Assembly: GCA_030065915.1 (NCBI GenBank)
Contig: JASJCQ010000019.1
Coordinates: 1-64,000 of the forward strand
DNA: 64,000 nucleotides
Source of the DNA: Woeseiaceae bacterium
GTDB taxonomy: Bacteria; Pseudomonadota; Gammaproteobacteria; Steroidobacterales; Woeseiaceae
Reading direction: 5' to 3'
In this document: positions 16,506 to 25,747 of the stretch, one piece after another
Layout: every line of letters begins with the position of its first letter
Position numbering within the stretch: the stretch's first letter is position 1
Notes under the pieces: model-generated
What the model saw: only the letters and a program-made list of their open reading frames with translations
The model's database searches: none
Told to the model about the DNA's origin: nothing
Program-made: the position numbers and the translations under genes

Positions 16506-18124
16506 AGCGCCGAAGTGTTCTGAAGCTGTTCCTCGGCGGCGTGGCGGCTGTGCTCGCCGGTTGTGTACCGAAGTCGATGCGCCCCGTCGACACACCTCGA
16601 TTCGATCACAGCGTTGCCAGCGGGGATCCGTTGTCTGACCGCGTCATCCTGTGGACACGCATTGCCGGGGTTAGCGTTCCAACCAAGGTCCGTTGGGAGA
16701 TTTCGAGAGACGCCGCCTTCACCCGAGTGGTTTCTTCCGGGGACGTGTCAACCGACGCTAGCCGAGACTACACGGTCAAGGTCGATGCGGCCGGACTTCC
16801 GGCGGGCGAGCGCCTGTACTTCCGATTCGAGGCGGGCGGCACATGGTCTCCGGTTGGTCGAACCCGCACAGCACCCACAGGCGCTGTCGAGGCGGCCAAT
16901 TTCGCCGTGGTTTCCTGTTCCAATCATCCTTACGGCTATTTCCATGTCTACCGGGACATCGCGCAGCAGGAAGATCTCGATGCCGTCATACACCTCGGTG
17001 ACTACATCTACGAATACGGTCCGGGCGGATACGCGACCGAACATGCCGAAGCGCTCGGCCGCGTGCCAGACCCACCGTACGAGATCACGAGCCTGTCTGA
17101 CTATCGAACCCGGTATGCGCAATACCGCTCCGACCCCGACCTGCAGGCCGCCCACCAGAATCATCCTTTCGTCGTGGTCTGGGACGACCATGAGCTGACG
17201 AATGACGCCTGGCAGGACGGTGCGCAGAATCATGACCTGTCTGAAGGCGACTGGGCAACGCGCCGCGACGCGGCCGTACAGGCGTATTTGGAATGGATGC
17301 CGATTCGAGCCGAGGCGCGTGGGGGCAAAACGAAAATCTTCCGTCGCTTCGACTTCGGAGACCTGTTGAGCCTGATCATGCTGGACACGCGACTGTACGG
17401 ACGAGACATACAACCCGACGTTGGAGAGGATACGTCGAAGGAAGCCATCATCGCCGCGATGGAGGATCCCGAACGTCGACTGCTTGGCAGAGACCAGGAG
17501 GCCTGGCTTGACGAGCAGCTCAAGGCATCCGGGGATACGCGCTGGCAGATGATCGGGCAGCAGCTCATGGTGATGCCCAACGTATCGCCCGACCTGGAGC
17601 CCTTGCTCGATCTCGAGAGCCCGGCTTTGTTACCCAGGGAGCAGCTGGACCACTACGTTGCGGTGAGTAAAGGCAATCCGCCGATGATCCTCGACACGTG
17701 GAACGGCTACCCGCTGGCGCGTCAGGATTTCCTGGCAAGTCTCGCGAAGTACGCGTCGAATCCGGTCGTGATCAGCGGAGACCTGCATACGTCGATGGCG
17801 GGCGAGCTCACGCCGATCGGCATGGAACGGCCCGTGGCTGCGGAATTCATGACGACGTCGGTCACGTCGCCAGGTTTCGCCGAGTACCTGCCGGAAGCCT
17901 ATCCTGGTGCCGTGCGGGACGGCGCCATGGCGATCAATCCGCACATTCGTTACATGGACACCGACCATCGCGGCTGGCTCAAGATGTCACTGGACCCCGA
18001 GGAGTGCCGAGGCGAATGGCGCCTGATCGATCGTTTGAGAGACAGCGATTACGAAATCACCCTGGACCAGACGCTGGCCGTTCGGGCCGGCCGAATTCAC
18101 GAAGGGATGTATGAGCCGGATTAG
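16502..18124 (+). CDS. PhoD-family alkaline phosphatase, Tat-exported lipoprotein
   Basis: A secreted metallophosphoesterase of the PhoD type (phosphodiesterase/phosphomonoesterase, Ca/Fe-dependent in known members), 540 residues. The N-terminus MKRRSVLKLF has a twin-arginine motif (R3-R4) followed by a hydrophobic stretch and the lipobox LAGC (C21), so it should be folded in the cytoplasm, exported by Tat and lipidated. Domain signals are the N-terminal Ig-like region ending near residue 130, then SCSNHPYGYF, HLGDYIYEYG, VVWDDHELTNDAW, MIGQQLMVMP and ISGDLHTS, all typical PhoD metal-site segments. The GTG start overlaps the ridA stop. Confidence 0.93.
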   Translation: MKRRSVLKLFLGGVAAVLAGCVPKSMRPVDTPRFDHSVASGDPLSDRVILWTRIAGVSVPTKVRWEISRDAAFTRVVSSGDVSTDASRDYTVKVDAAGLPAGERLYFRFEAGGTWSPVGRTRTAPTGAVEAANFAVVSCSNHPYGYFHVYRDIAQQEDLDAVIHLGDYIYEYGPGGYATEHAEALGRVPDPPYEITSLSDYRTRYAQYRSDPDLQAAHQNHPFVVVWDDHELTNDAWQDGAQNHDLSEGDWATRRDAAVQAYLEWMPIRAEARGGKTKIFRRFDFGDLLSLIMLDTRLYGRDIQPDVGEDTSKEAIIAAMEDPERRLLGRDQEAWLDEQLKASGDTRWQMIGQQLMVMPNVSPDLEPLLDLESPALLPREQLDHYVAVSKGNPPMILDTWNGYPLARQDFLASLAKYASNPVVISGDLHTSMAGELTPIGMERPVAAEFMTTSVTSPGFAEYLPEAYPGAVRDGAMAINPHIRYMDTDHRGWLKMSLDPEECRGEWRLIDRLRDSDYEITLDQTLAVRAGRIHEGMYEPD

Positions 18125-18198
18125 TGGTTGGAGATTCTGCCTGGATCGCCTTGTAAGTAAAGACCGTCCACACCCAGCCTGATGAAGCGGAGACTCGA

Positions 18199-19071
18199 AT
18201 GTCGAATTCCATGATTGACCTGTTGATCGAACCCAAGCCACGAGACCTCGGGGAATTCAGCGTACGTCGTACGCTGCCGGACCGGCGACGCCAGCGCGTC
18301 GGTCCTTTCATCTTTTTCGATCATATGGGACCCGCGGACTTCCCGCCTGGGAAGGGCGTCAATGTCCGCTCGCATCCGCACATCGGTCTCGCAACGGTAA
18401 CCTACCTGTTCGACGGAGAGATTCTGCACAGGGACAGCCTGGGTTACGTGCAGCCGATTCGCCCCGGCGAGGTGAACTGGATGACCGCAGGCCGCGGTAT
18501 TGTGCACTCGGAGAAGGTCACTGACGAGGTGCTGGCGAGCGGCCAGCACCTGCACGGTCTGCAAATCTGGGTTGCGCTACCGGTGGAAAAGGAAGAAATC
18601 GAGCCTCGATTCGAGCACTACACGGCCGGCGACATCCCGGCGGTCGAACGCGACGACGCGACGATCACGATCATCATCGGCGAAGCGTTTGGCCGGGCGT
18701 CGCCGGTGCGCACGGAGAGTACGACGATCTATGCCGCGGTCGAGGCCCAGGAGGGCGCCAGCGTCGAGCTTCCGGAAGCGGAAGAGCTGGCCGTCTACGT
18801 TGTAGATGGCGACGTGGACATCGCCGGCAACTCAATTGGCGGCGGCGTCATGGCCATTCTGTCGGATAGACGCGACGCGCCCGTGATTGCGAAATCGCCC
18901 AGCCGATTCATGTTCGCCGGTGGCGACCGGCTCGAGGGCGATCGCGAGATCTGGTGGAATTTCGTCAGCAGTTCACCGAAGCTCATGGCGGCCGCGAAGG
19001 AGGCCTGGAAATCCGGTCAGTTCGACGAGGTGCCCGGCGAAACGGACTTCATCCCGCTGCCCGAAGGGTAG
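18199..19071 (+). CDS. Pirin family protein
   Basis: A bicupin iron protein, 290 residues. The N-terminal cupin has the metal ligands of pirins in HPHIGLATVTY (H59, H61) and IVHSE (H103, E105), with the conserved GPFIFFDHMGP segment before them. Some bacterial pirins have quercetinase activity and others regulate metabolic enzymes, so the role is open. It begins at ATG 18199 after a 74-base gap from phoD and is followed 22 bases later by the DUF6498 gene. Confidence 0.93.
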   Translation: MSNSMIDLLIEPKPRDLGEFSVRRTLPDRRRQRVGPFIFFDHMGPADFPPGKGVNVRSHPHIGLATVTYLFDGEILHRDSLGYVQPIRPGEVNWMTAGRGIVHSEKVTDEVLASGQHLHGLQIWVALPVEKEEIEPRFEHYTAGDIPAVERDDATITIIIGEAFGRASPVRTESTTIYAAVEAQEGASVELPEAEELAVYVVDGDVDIAGNSIGGGVMAILSDRRDAPVIAKSPSRFMFAGGDRLEGDREIWWNFVSSSPKLMAAAKEAWKSGQFDEVPGETDFIPLPEG

Positions 19072-19093
19072 ACTGCGCTAAAGACGTGACGTC

Positions 19094-19753
19094 GTGCTGA
19101 CTGACCGACCCGAACTGACACGCCCTTCCGCGATCGTCCTGTTGGCGGTCAACAGTCTGCCTCTTTTCGGTGTCCTGCTGTTCGGCTGGTCTGTGTTCGA
19201 CGTCGTATTCTTCTACTGGGCGGAGAACGTCATCATCGGCGCCATCAACGTGGCCAGAATCCTGACGAGCCGTGGCGACATGATTTCGCCCGACGACCCT
19301 CGATTGCGGGGACACAACATCGGTCAGCTCGGCAAGGAGGGTGGCGCGGCGAAACTGTTCCTGGCGGCCTTCTTCGCTGTTCACTACGGTCTGTTCTGTT
19401 TCGGACACCAACAGTTCGTGATCGGACTGTTTGGCGACGGGCGTTCAGCCGTCGACCTTGTGTCGGACCCCGTGATCGGCATAGGTCTGTTGGCCATAGC
19501 GGGAAGTCACTTGTTCTCGTTTTTCAAGAATTATCTCGGCGGCGGCGAGAACAAGCGCATGTCGGCGGCAATGCTGATGACCCGGCCTTACGGCAGGATC
19601 ATCGTTCTGCACATCACGATAATCATCGGCGGCTTCCTGGTCATGCTGGCAGATAGCCCCGTCTTGCTGCTGGTAGCCCTGATCGGCATCAAGACATTCG
19701 TCGACCTGCGTCAGCATGATCGGGAGCGTGGCTTGCTTGCCGCCGTGACGTAG
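19094..19753 (+). CDS. DUF6498-like integral membrane protein
   Basis: A 219-residue membrane protein with about five to six hydrophobic helices. It carries the FYWAENVIIGAINVARI segment, AAFFAVHYGLFCFGHQQFV, and LFSFFKNYLGGGE, which I associate with the uncharacterised DUF6498 family; the function is unknown. The GTG at 19094 (start MLTDRPEL) is used. It converges with the repetitive periplasmic gene, leaving 20 bases between stops. Confidence 0.75.
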   Translation: MLTDRPELTRPSAIVLLAVNSLPLFGVLLFGWSVFDVVFFYWAENVIIGAINVARILTSRGDMISPDDPRLRGHNIGQLGKEGGAAKLFLAAFFAVHYGLFCFGHQQFVIGLFGDGRSAVDLVSDPVIGIGLLAIAGSHLFSFFKNYLGGGENKRMSAAMLMTRPYGRIIVLHITIIIGGFLVMLADSPVLLLVALIGIKTFVDLRQHDRERGLLAAVT

Positions 19754-19773
19754 CGGTCCTGGAAGAGCTTCGA

Positions 19774-20226
19774 CTAGGGGTCGTCGGTCTGTTGCTTACC
19801 GCCCCAGCGCTGCTTGCGACGCTCGGCCATCCGGGCTTTTGCGGCAGCACGCTCTTCTTCTGACATCGAATCCCAGCGCTCGCGCTGCTTGGCGCGCTTC
19901 TGGTCGCGATCGTTGCGTCGCTGCTCAACGACGGCCTGCCGCTCTTCCTCGGACATAGCGTCCCACTTCGCCCTGTTCTCGGCCCGGCGCTGGTCTCTCT
20001 CGGCGCGCCTCTGCTCGCGTAGCGCCAGCTTTTCTTCCTCGCTCAGGGAATCGAACTGCTCTCGAAGCTCTTCGCGTTTGGCCGTTCGTTCTTCCGGCGA
20101 CATGGCCTGGAAGTAGGCTTTCCGGTCTTCCGGCGTCATGGCGCGTATGTCGTCCGCGTCCTGTGCTGCCGCTGCTCCGGCGAACAGCATACCGGCCAGC
20201 AGGGTCAACAAGATGATAGGTTTCAT
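19774..20226 (-). CDS. Repetitive charged periplasmic protein (helical repeats)
   Basis: A 150-residue protein with a clear signal peptide (MKPIILLTLLAGMLFAGAAAAQ). The mature part is almost entirely charged helix made of imperfect repeats headed by MSPEER, LSEEEK, MSEEER and MSEEER, each followed by a run of Arg/Lys/Glu. The pattern resembles the LTxxQ-like, CpxP/DUF3106 style of periplasmic stress proteins, but no LTxxQ motif is present. The gene stands alone on the minus strand. Extracytoplasmic chaperone or metal-stress functions are known for superficially similar proteins; for this one it is a guess. Confidence 0.8.
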   Translation of the reverse strand: MKPIILLTLLAGMLFAGAAAAQDADDIRAMTPEDRKAYFQAMSPEERTAKREELREQFDSLSEEEKLALREQRRAERDQRRAENRAKWDAMSEEERQAVVEQRRNDRDQKRAKQRERWDSMSEEERAAAKARMAERRKQRWGGKQQTDDP

Positions 20227-20366
20227 TGCAGGCTCCAGAAACAGGGTTCAGTTGAGTTACATCTAACGCTATAACGATGCTCGTGCCGATTGGTTGACGT
20301 CGCTTTGCTACTGGGCGAGGTCAGCCTTTTTGTGTAGTTTGGCGTTTTTGGTCTCCGGATGACACA

Positions 20367-20927
20367 GTGCGGCAGGTTTTTCTGACAGGTCTGTTGGTGC
20401 TCGCGGGCTGCGCGGCGCCCGTCGTGCTCGATCCGCCGCCAACCGGGATCCCGGACGATATCGACTTCACCGGCTATTGGAGCCTGCAGCAGGTCGAGGG
20501 CAGGCAGCAGCCGACGCGTGCGACCGACGCGCTGATCATTCCCAAAGACAGGCGCGCGCCGGTTCGCCGGAGTAGCCGTTCGGAGCCGGGTTCCGCTGCG
20601 CGCGTTTTCCTCGAATCCGGCAATGAGCTGAAGATCACGCAGGCCGAATCGGCGCTTTTCATCAGTTTCGATCGGTCGATCGTCGAGGAACATCGCTTCG
20701 GTGTGTTGAGGGAGATCTCGGTCGGACCGATTGAGGCACAACGCTCGGCGGGCTGGGTCGGTGACACCCTGGAGATCAAAACGCTCGACGACGATGGTGC
20801 GCTGTTGACGGAGCGCTGGACGCTCCGGCTGGGCGGAGACCAGCTTGTCCGGGAAGTGCAGCTGATTCACAAAGACGAGGTTCTGATGAAAGGCACACAG
20901 GTCTTTCGTCGGCGCGGCGACCGTTAG
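20367..20927 (+). CDS. Putative lipoprotein of unknown function
   Basis: A 186-residue protein with a short lipoprotein signal (MRQVFLTGLLVLAGC, lipobox LAGC with C15) starting at the GTG 20367. The mature part begins with a proline-rich linker, then FTGYWSLQQVEG and a beta-rich body containing FGVLREISVGPIEAQRSAGW and LTERWTLRLGGDQLVREVQL, a lipocalin-like or small beta-barrel pattern. No family was recognised with certainty. The stop overlaps the stop of the convergent DUF3108 gene by four bases. Confidence 0.75.
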   Translation: MRQVFLTGLLVLAGCAAPVVLDPPPTGIPDDIDFTGYWSLQQVEGRQQPTRATDALIIPKDRRAPVRRSSRSEPGSAARVFLESGNELKITQAESALFISFDRSIVEEHRFGVLREISVGPIEAQRSAGWVGDTLEIKTLDDDGALLTERWTLRLGGDQLVREVQLIHKDEVLMKGTQVFRRRGDR

Positions 20928-21646
20928 CGCGGCGGATCATTCCTCGCAGTTAACGCCCTGTAGTCTTTGAGCTTCGCCCGCAGCCGCAGCTTTCCTTTGC
21001 GGTGCTGCTCGATGATCACAGGTAGAAAATCCAGCTCCTCCGCGCACCAGAGTGTTGTCGTGCGCGACGACCCCTCGGCCTGGTGGCGTATGCCGATCAC
21101 GTTGAACTTACCGGCCGGGGTCTTAACCTCACGCTCGCCAATGTTAGAGACGTTGAGGACCTTTACCTCGTCAATGTCGAACAACCGATACTGCTCACGT
21201 AATTGGCCCTGCTTGAGATCACGCATCAGCTGGTACTGGATTGATACCCGGTCGAGCATGCCATCCTCGATCTCGAAATCGGCGGGCTCGCCGTTGATGC
21301 TGCCGTCGAGGCGCTCGTTCTCCCAGTCGAATACGACGTCAGCGTTCGTCTTGTCCTTGGTCAGTTCGTCGACCGACCGATAGTCGCCGGGCACGACTCG
21401 ATCGTCGTTAATAGCGAATTCCGAGGTCTCGTCGATCTTGCCGCTCGCAGCGAGCTTTGACAGGCCGGTCGGGCGAATGACGTGATTGGCCGCGTAACCC
21501 GCGCCGTCGGCGACCAGGCGTGTGTTCAGGTCGCCGCCGAGAATACTGATCTTGACGCGATACTCGGCTTCGTGGGGCGTCAGTTCAGTGGCCGACGCCG
21601 CAGCACAAGCAAGCAGAAGAATTGCCGTAAAAAGCAGTTTTTGCAC
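20924..21646 (-). CDS. DUF3108 domain-containing secreted protein
   Basis: A periplasmic protein of about 240 residues with a signal peptide (VQKLLFTAILLLACAAASA). The mature part opens with LTPHEAEYRVKI, contains GYRSVDE-like and VFDWENERLDG segments and ends KLRLRAKLKDYR, matching the DUF3108 family, which has no established activity. The frame is open to 21682, but the signal peptide begins at the GTG 21646, just past the stop of the upstream acyltransferase, so that start is preferred. It probably forms an operon with the acyltransferase. Confidence 0.85.
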   Translation of the reverse strand: MQKLLFTAILLLACAAASATELTPHEAEYRVKISILGGDLNTRLVADGAGYAANHVIRPTGLSKLAASGKIDETSEFAINDDRVVPGDYRSVDELTKDKTNADVVFDWENERLDGSINGEPADFEIEDGMLDRVSIQYQLMRDLKQGQLREQYRLFDIDEVKVLNVSNIGEREVKTPAGKFNVIGIRHQAEGSSRTTTLWCAEELDFLPVIIEQHRKGKLRLRAKLKDYRALTARNDPPR

Positions 21647-21648
21647 GT

Positions 21649-22401
21649 CTATCGGGACCCCGTCTGTAAAGCGTCTTCGCATTCTCGCATCAGGGACCTG
21701 ACTGCTTCCTGAACGTGCAGGCGGTGGGGCTCGATGTCCGACAGCGGCAACTTGGGTGGAATCGCGTAGGGCTCGCCGATGCCGACGATGACACGCGCAA
21801 AGGGCTTGGGGATCATGAATTTATCCCAGCGATTCAGGTACCAGGCGCGATCGGCCGCGCAGGCGACCGGTATGATCGGCACGTTGGCGATTCGCGCCAT
21901 CAGTACGGCACCGGACTTGAACTCGTAGAGGGGTCCCCTCGGTCCATCAACGGTTGTGACGATACTGTAGCCGCGTTTCATCATCGCCTGCATATCCCGC
22001 AGGGCCAGCGCGCCGCTCTGGTTAGCAGAACCCCGAATGACTTCGGCTCCCCAGGAACGCGCGATTCGCTCGGGTACCTCGCCGTCGACCGAGCCGGAAA
22101 TCAGGAAACAGGCTTTGAAGCCGCGATTGACCCAGCTTCGAATCAGGTTAGAGCAAAGCACGTGATTCTGGTGCCAGTAGCAGGGCGCACAGAGTTCGCC
22201 CGAGACAATGTACGGCTCGATGTGCTCTTTGCCGAGCACGGCATGGTATCGATACGTCGACGTGAGCAGACGCAGCATGCCTCGCAACAGAGGCAGCCCG
22301 AGTGCGTAGTACAGTCGCCGCGAGGCGGACATCTTGCGTTTTGACGCGTCGCTGCGGCGAGATTCTACGGACGAGTAGTCGACGGGTTTCTGGTCGGTCA
22401 T
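21649..22401 (-). CDS. DUF374-type lysophospholipid acyltransferase
   Basis: A 250-residue membrane-associated acyltransferase of the LPLAT superfamily, DUF374 branch. It has an N-terminal hydrophobic segment (about 31-47), the catalytic-site equivalent WHQNHVL (H77, H80; in DUF374 the HxxxxD motif is altered), a Gly-rich GSANQSGA region and the conserved TTVDGPRGP (149-157). The family lies near LpxL/PlsC and some members acylate lipid A or related glycolipids. It is divergent from the P450 gene, separated by a 98-base promoter region. Confidence 0.87.
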   Translation of the reverse strand: MTDQKPVDYSSVESRRSDASKRKMSASRRLYYALGLPLLRGMLRLLTSTYRYHAVLGKEHIEPYIVSGELCAPCYWHQNHVLCSNLIRSWVNRGFKACFLISGSVDGEVPERIARSWGAEVIRGSANQSGALALRDMQAMMKRGYSIVTTVDGPRGPLYEFKSGAVLMARIANVPIIPVACAADRAWYLNRWDKFMIPKPFARVIVGIGEPYAIPPKLPLSDIEPHRLHVQEAVRSLMRECEDALQTGSR

Positions 22402-22499
22402 GGCGAGAACAGGGCCTTTCAGAGAATCAGTTTGCAGTATCGGTCACTGTTCGGTCAATGTAGAATTCGGCGCAGCTTCGGCCCCTGAACCCTGACTAC
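22402..22499. promoter_or_regulatory. Divergent promoter region with direct CGGTCA repeats upstream of the P450 cassette
   Basis: This 98-base gap separates the leftward acyltransferase from the rightward P450 gene. It contains two exact CGGTCA copies at 22441-22446 and 22452-22457, centre to centre 11 bases apart (one helical turn). A TAGAAT -10-like hexamer follows at 22461-22466. The repeats lie where an activator would touch the -35 zone of the P450 promoter. Confidence 0.35.
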
Positions 22500-23813
22500 G
22501 TGAGCAACAAAATCAACGAATTCCGCCGGCCGCCGGGCCCGGGAGCGCCGGTCGCTCTGGGCATCGACGCCGAGACCCTTAAGGCGCTGACTGAACTGAG
22601 AGATCAGTACGGGAACATGGTTTGCGTCGAGAAGCCCAGCGGACGCCTCGCGTACTTTATCAATGATGCGCATGAGGTCCGCCGCATCCTGCTCAGGCGC
22701 CACAGCAAGTATCGCAAAGGGCCCGGGTTCGAGCGCGTCAAGATGCTGCTCGGAAACGGCCTGATCGTCAGTGACGACGATGTCTGGCGACGCTCGAGGA
22801 CGATGATTCAGCCGGCCTTCAGCCGGCAGAACGTGCACCAACTCGTCGACGCGATGTCGCAGTGTGCAATCTCGCTGACGGACCGTTGGCAGGCGTTTGC
22901 AGAATCCGGGAAGACTCCGAATATCAACGTCGAGACCAGCGACTTCGCGCTGCAACTGATCCTGCTGACGATTTTCGGCGACGACTACGAAGAGCGGATA
23001 CTGGCCCAGGGTGAGAACCCGTTTTCCTTCCTCGCCGAAGATTCTACGCGCGACCTCGGCGTGGTCATGAAGGTCCGGCAGCTTCGCAATTTCATGCTCG
23101 AGATCATTGCCGACCGGAGGAACGCCGATCAGTCGGAGGTCTACGATTTCCTGTCGATGTACATCCAGGCAACGGACAAGCAGGGGCAGCCGTTCAACGA
23201 CAAGGAACTGCTGGATGAACTGATGACGCTGATCGTCGCCGGATTCGAGACGTCCGCAAACACGCTGGCCTGGGTCTGGTACCTGTTGTCCGGTCATGAC
23301 GATGTCGAGCAGAGACTGCTGGACGAGATCGCCGAGTGCATGCCGGACCCTGGTTCGGTCAGCGCTGAGAATGCGGCGCGCATGACCTACACGCAACAGG
23401 TACTCGAGGAGGCGCTCAGGCTGTATCCGCCGGTCTGGCTGTTTACCCGACGAGCCTGCGAACTGGATGAGCTCGATGAATTCGATGTGCCGCCGGGCGC
23501 GGACATCTACCTGTCTCCCTACCTGCTGCACCGGACGGAGGCCTACTGGCCGAATCCCGACGAGTTCGATCCGGATCGTTTCGAGCTGAGTGACAAGCCG
23601 AAGAAGGATCGGCCCTATTTCCCGTTCTCGCTGGGTCCCAGGCGCTGCCTCGGTGAGTACTTCTCCTTCCTCGAAATGAAGATCCATCTCGCACTGTTAC
23701 TGCCAAAATTCCGTATGATGCGCTGCAGCGACGAGGAGCCGGAGCTGGAGCTGGCGATTAACCTCCGTTCGCGCGACGATATCTACTTAAAGCCCATACT
23801 GCGAAATCCATGA
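22500..23813 (+). CDS. Cytochrome P450
   Basis: A soluble haem monooxygenase of 437 residues, the usual bacterial P450 length. It shows the I-helix oxygen-activation motif AGFETS (near residue 246), the ExxR of the K helix in EEALRLYPP (about 302-305) and the haem-binding loop FSLGPRRCLG with thiolate Cys383. The sequence resembles P450s acting on fatty acyl or terpene-like substrates (CYP4/CYP102-like style), but the substrate cannot be read directly. Translation starts at GTG 22500. Its stop overlaps the FAAL start by four bases, so the two proteins are probably made together. Confidence 0.95.
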   Translation: MSNKINEFRRPPGPGAPVALGIDAETLKALTELRDQYGNMVCVEKPSGRLAYFINDAHEVRRILLRRHSKYRKGPGFERVKMLLGNGLIVSDDDVWRRSRTMIQPAFSRQNVHQLVDAMSQCAISLTDRWQAFAESGKTPNINVETSDFALQLILLTIFGDDYEERILAQGENPFSFLAEDSTRDLGVVMKVRQLRNFMLEIIADRRNADQSEVYDFLSMYIQATDKQGQPFNDKELLDELMTLIVAGFETSANTLAWVWYLLSGHDDVEQRLLDEIAECMPDPGSVSAENAARMTYTQQVLEEALRLYPPVWLFTRRACELDELDEFDVPPGADIYLSPYLLHRTEAYWPNPDEFDPDRFELSDKPKKDRPYFPFSLGPRRCLGEYFSFLEMKIHLALLLPKFRMMRCSDEEPELELAINLRSRDDIYLKPILRNP

Positions 23814-25747
23814 AACTGTACGACACGATGATTGAGCTGCTCGATGATGCGCGCAGCAAAGACCGTCATATTCGCTTCATCGACGGAGAGAAAGACGAGT
23901 CTGACCTGGCTTTCGGGGACCTGTGGGAGCAGGCATCGGCACTGCTGGGCGCGCTGCAGAGCAGGGGGATGGGCCCCGGCGACGAGCTGGTCATATTCAG
24001 CAAGTCCAACGAGAGTTTCGTCGTGGCCTACTGGGCCGCAATCCTCGGTGGAATCGTGCCCGTGCCGGTCGCGGTCGGCATCAGCGATGAGCACCGTTTC
24101 AAGCTGTTCAGAATCATCAAGCAGCTTCACAACGGGACGTTATTCACCGAGCAGGACCTGCTGGATCGACTGAAGGATTTCGCGACCGAGCGCAAGCTCG
24201 ACGACGTGAGCCGCCTGCTCGACGAAAAGACGGTCCTGATGAGCGACGTGACCGTTGGCGACCACGGGGATGTCTACTCGGCATCACCGGCGGACACGGC
24301 CTTTATCCAGTATTCGTCAGGCTCGACGAGCGACCCCAAGGGCGTCGTGCTGACGCACAGGAACCTGTGCACCAACATCCGCGCGATCTGCGAGGGCGCA
24401 GCCTGGAAGGAAGACGACCAGAGCCTGAGCTGGATGCCGCTGACACACGACATGGGTCTGATCGGCTACCACCTGTCGGTCCTGGCGGCCGGAATGAACC
24501 ATGCGGTGATGGACACCAATCTGTTCGTGAGGCGTCCGCTGCTCTGGATGAGCAAAGCGAGCGAACTGCGTGCGACGCAACTGTGCTCGCCCAACTTCGG
24601 CTACAAGCATTTCCTGAAGCTCTTTGAGCGTAAGGGGCTGCCCGACCTCGACCTCTCATCGGTAAAGCTGATTCTCAATGGCGCAGAGCCAATCTCGTGG
24701 GAATTGTGTGAGGATTTCCTGGCTGCCCTGGCGCCGCACGGTCTGAATCGTAACGCGATGTTCCCGGTCTATGGGCTGGCGGAAGCGACGGTGGGCGTGT
24801 CATTCGGAACCGTCGGGGACGAATACTCTCGGATTGTGGTCGATCGCCACAGCCTGAAGGTTGGCGAAACCTATCACCCGGTTTCTCCCGACGATCCGGA
24901 TGCGGTCAGCTTCGTCAAGGTGGGGGGTGCTATTCGGGATGTCGAGATCCGGATCGCAGACGACGATGACGAGGTACTCACTGACGAGCACATCGGCAAC
25001 ATCCAGCTCAAAGGCGCGAGTGTCACGGAGACGATTTACGGTGACGACGAGGCGACTGCGGCGCTGTTCACCGGGGATGGCTGGCTCAAGACCGGAGATG
25101 TTGGCTTGTTCGTCGATGGGCAGCTGGTCATCACCGGGCGCGAGAAAGACATCATCATTCTGAACGGACAGAACTACTACCCGCACGATCTCGAGGAAAT
25201 CATCGCCGAAATTGACGGCCTCGACCTCGGCAAGGTGGTCGTGGCCGGCGCGACGCCCAAGGGCGAGCAGACGGAATCACTGATCTGTTTCATCCTGTTC
25301 CGCAAGGATGTCTCGGAGTTTCGCCCGATCGCCGAAGCGGCACATACACTGCTGGGCGAGCGCGTTGGAATCGAAATTGATCACGTGGTTCCGGTGCCGC
25401 GTATCCCGAAGACGACGAGTGGCAAGGTCCAGCGAGCGCATCTGCTGCGTGACTATCTCGAGGGAGAGTTCGATGACGTGATCGCGTCACTGACCTCGCC
25501 GGCCGAGACGATCGAGGAAGACGACGATCCGCTCGTGGCGGAGCTCGTGACCATTTGCCGGGAATTTTCGAAGGAGCGCGTCATCGGCCCGGACGACAAC
25601 CTGTTCGAGGTCGGTGTGAGTTCCCTTACGCTGACCGAGATCACGCTCGCGATCGACGAGCGCTATCCGGGTAAACTCGACATCAGCGACCTGTTCGATT
25701 ATCCGACACTTCGCGAGATTGCCGATTTCATGCGGCAAAAGGACTGA
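23810..25747 (+). CDS. Fatty acyl-AMP ligase fused to an acyl carrier domain
   Basis: An adenylation enzyme of 645 residues that activates a fatty acid as acyl-AMP and probably loads it onto its own carrier domain. The adenylation core has the P-loop YSSGSTSDPKGV (about 167-178), the FAAL-type WMPLTHDMGLIGY (about 207-219), YGLAEATVGVSFG and GWLKTGDVG segments, and a C-terminal subdomain with GREKDIIILNGQNYYP. A carrier domain fills residues about 570-645, with the 4'-phosphopantetheine serine in GVSSLTL (S605). The fusion suggests the acyl chain is handed straight to the adjacent KASIII. The stop lies just before the KASIII ATG. Confidence 0.93.
   Translation: MKLYDTMIELLDDARSKDRHIRFIDGEKDESDLAFGDLWEQASALLGALQSRGMGPGDELVIFSKSNESFVVAYWAAILGGIVPVPVAVGISDEHRFKLFRIIKQLHNGTLFTEQDLLDRLKDFATERKLDDVSRLLDEKTVLMSDVTVGDHGDVYSASPADTAFIQYSSGSTSDPKGVVLTHRNLCTNIRAICEGAAWKEDDQSLSWMPLTHDMGLIGYHLSVLAAGMNHAVMDTNLFVRRPLLWMSKASELRATQLCSPNFGYKHFLKLFERKGLPDLDLSSVKLILNGAEPISWELCEDFLAALAPHGLNRNAMFPVYGLAEATVGVSFGTVGDEYSRIVVDRHSLKVGETYHPVSPDDPDAVSFVKVGGAIRDVEIRIADDDDEVLTDEHIGNIQLKGASVTETIYGDDEATAALFTGDGWLKTGDVGLFVDGQLVITGREKDIIILNGQNYYPHDLEEIIAEIDGLDLGKVVVAGATPKGEQTESLICFILFRKDVSEFRPIAEAAHTLLGERVGIEIDHVVPVPRIPKTTSGKVQRAHLLRDYLEGEFDDVIASLTSPAETIEEDDDPLVAELVTICREFSKERVIGPDDNLFEVGVSSLTLTEITLAIDERYPGKLDISDLFDYPTLREIADFMRQKD

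Noticed and set aside
22455..23687. A long open frame on the minus strand opposite the P450 gene
   Set aside because: It has no family signature and is fully antisense to a gene with intact P450 motifs; long antisense frames are expected in GC-rich DNA with few stops.
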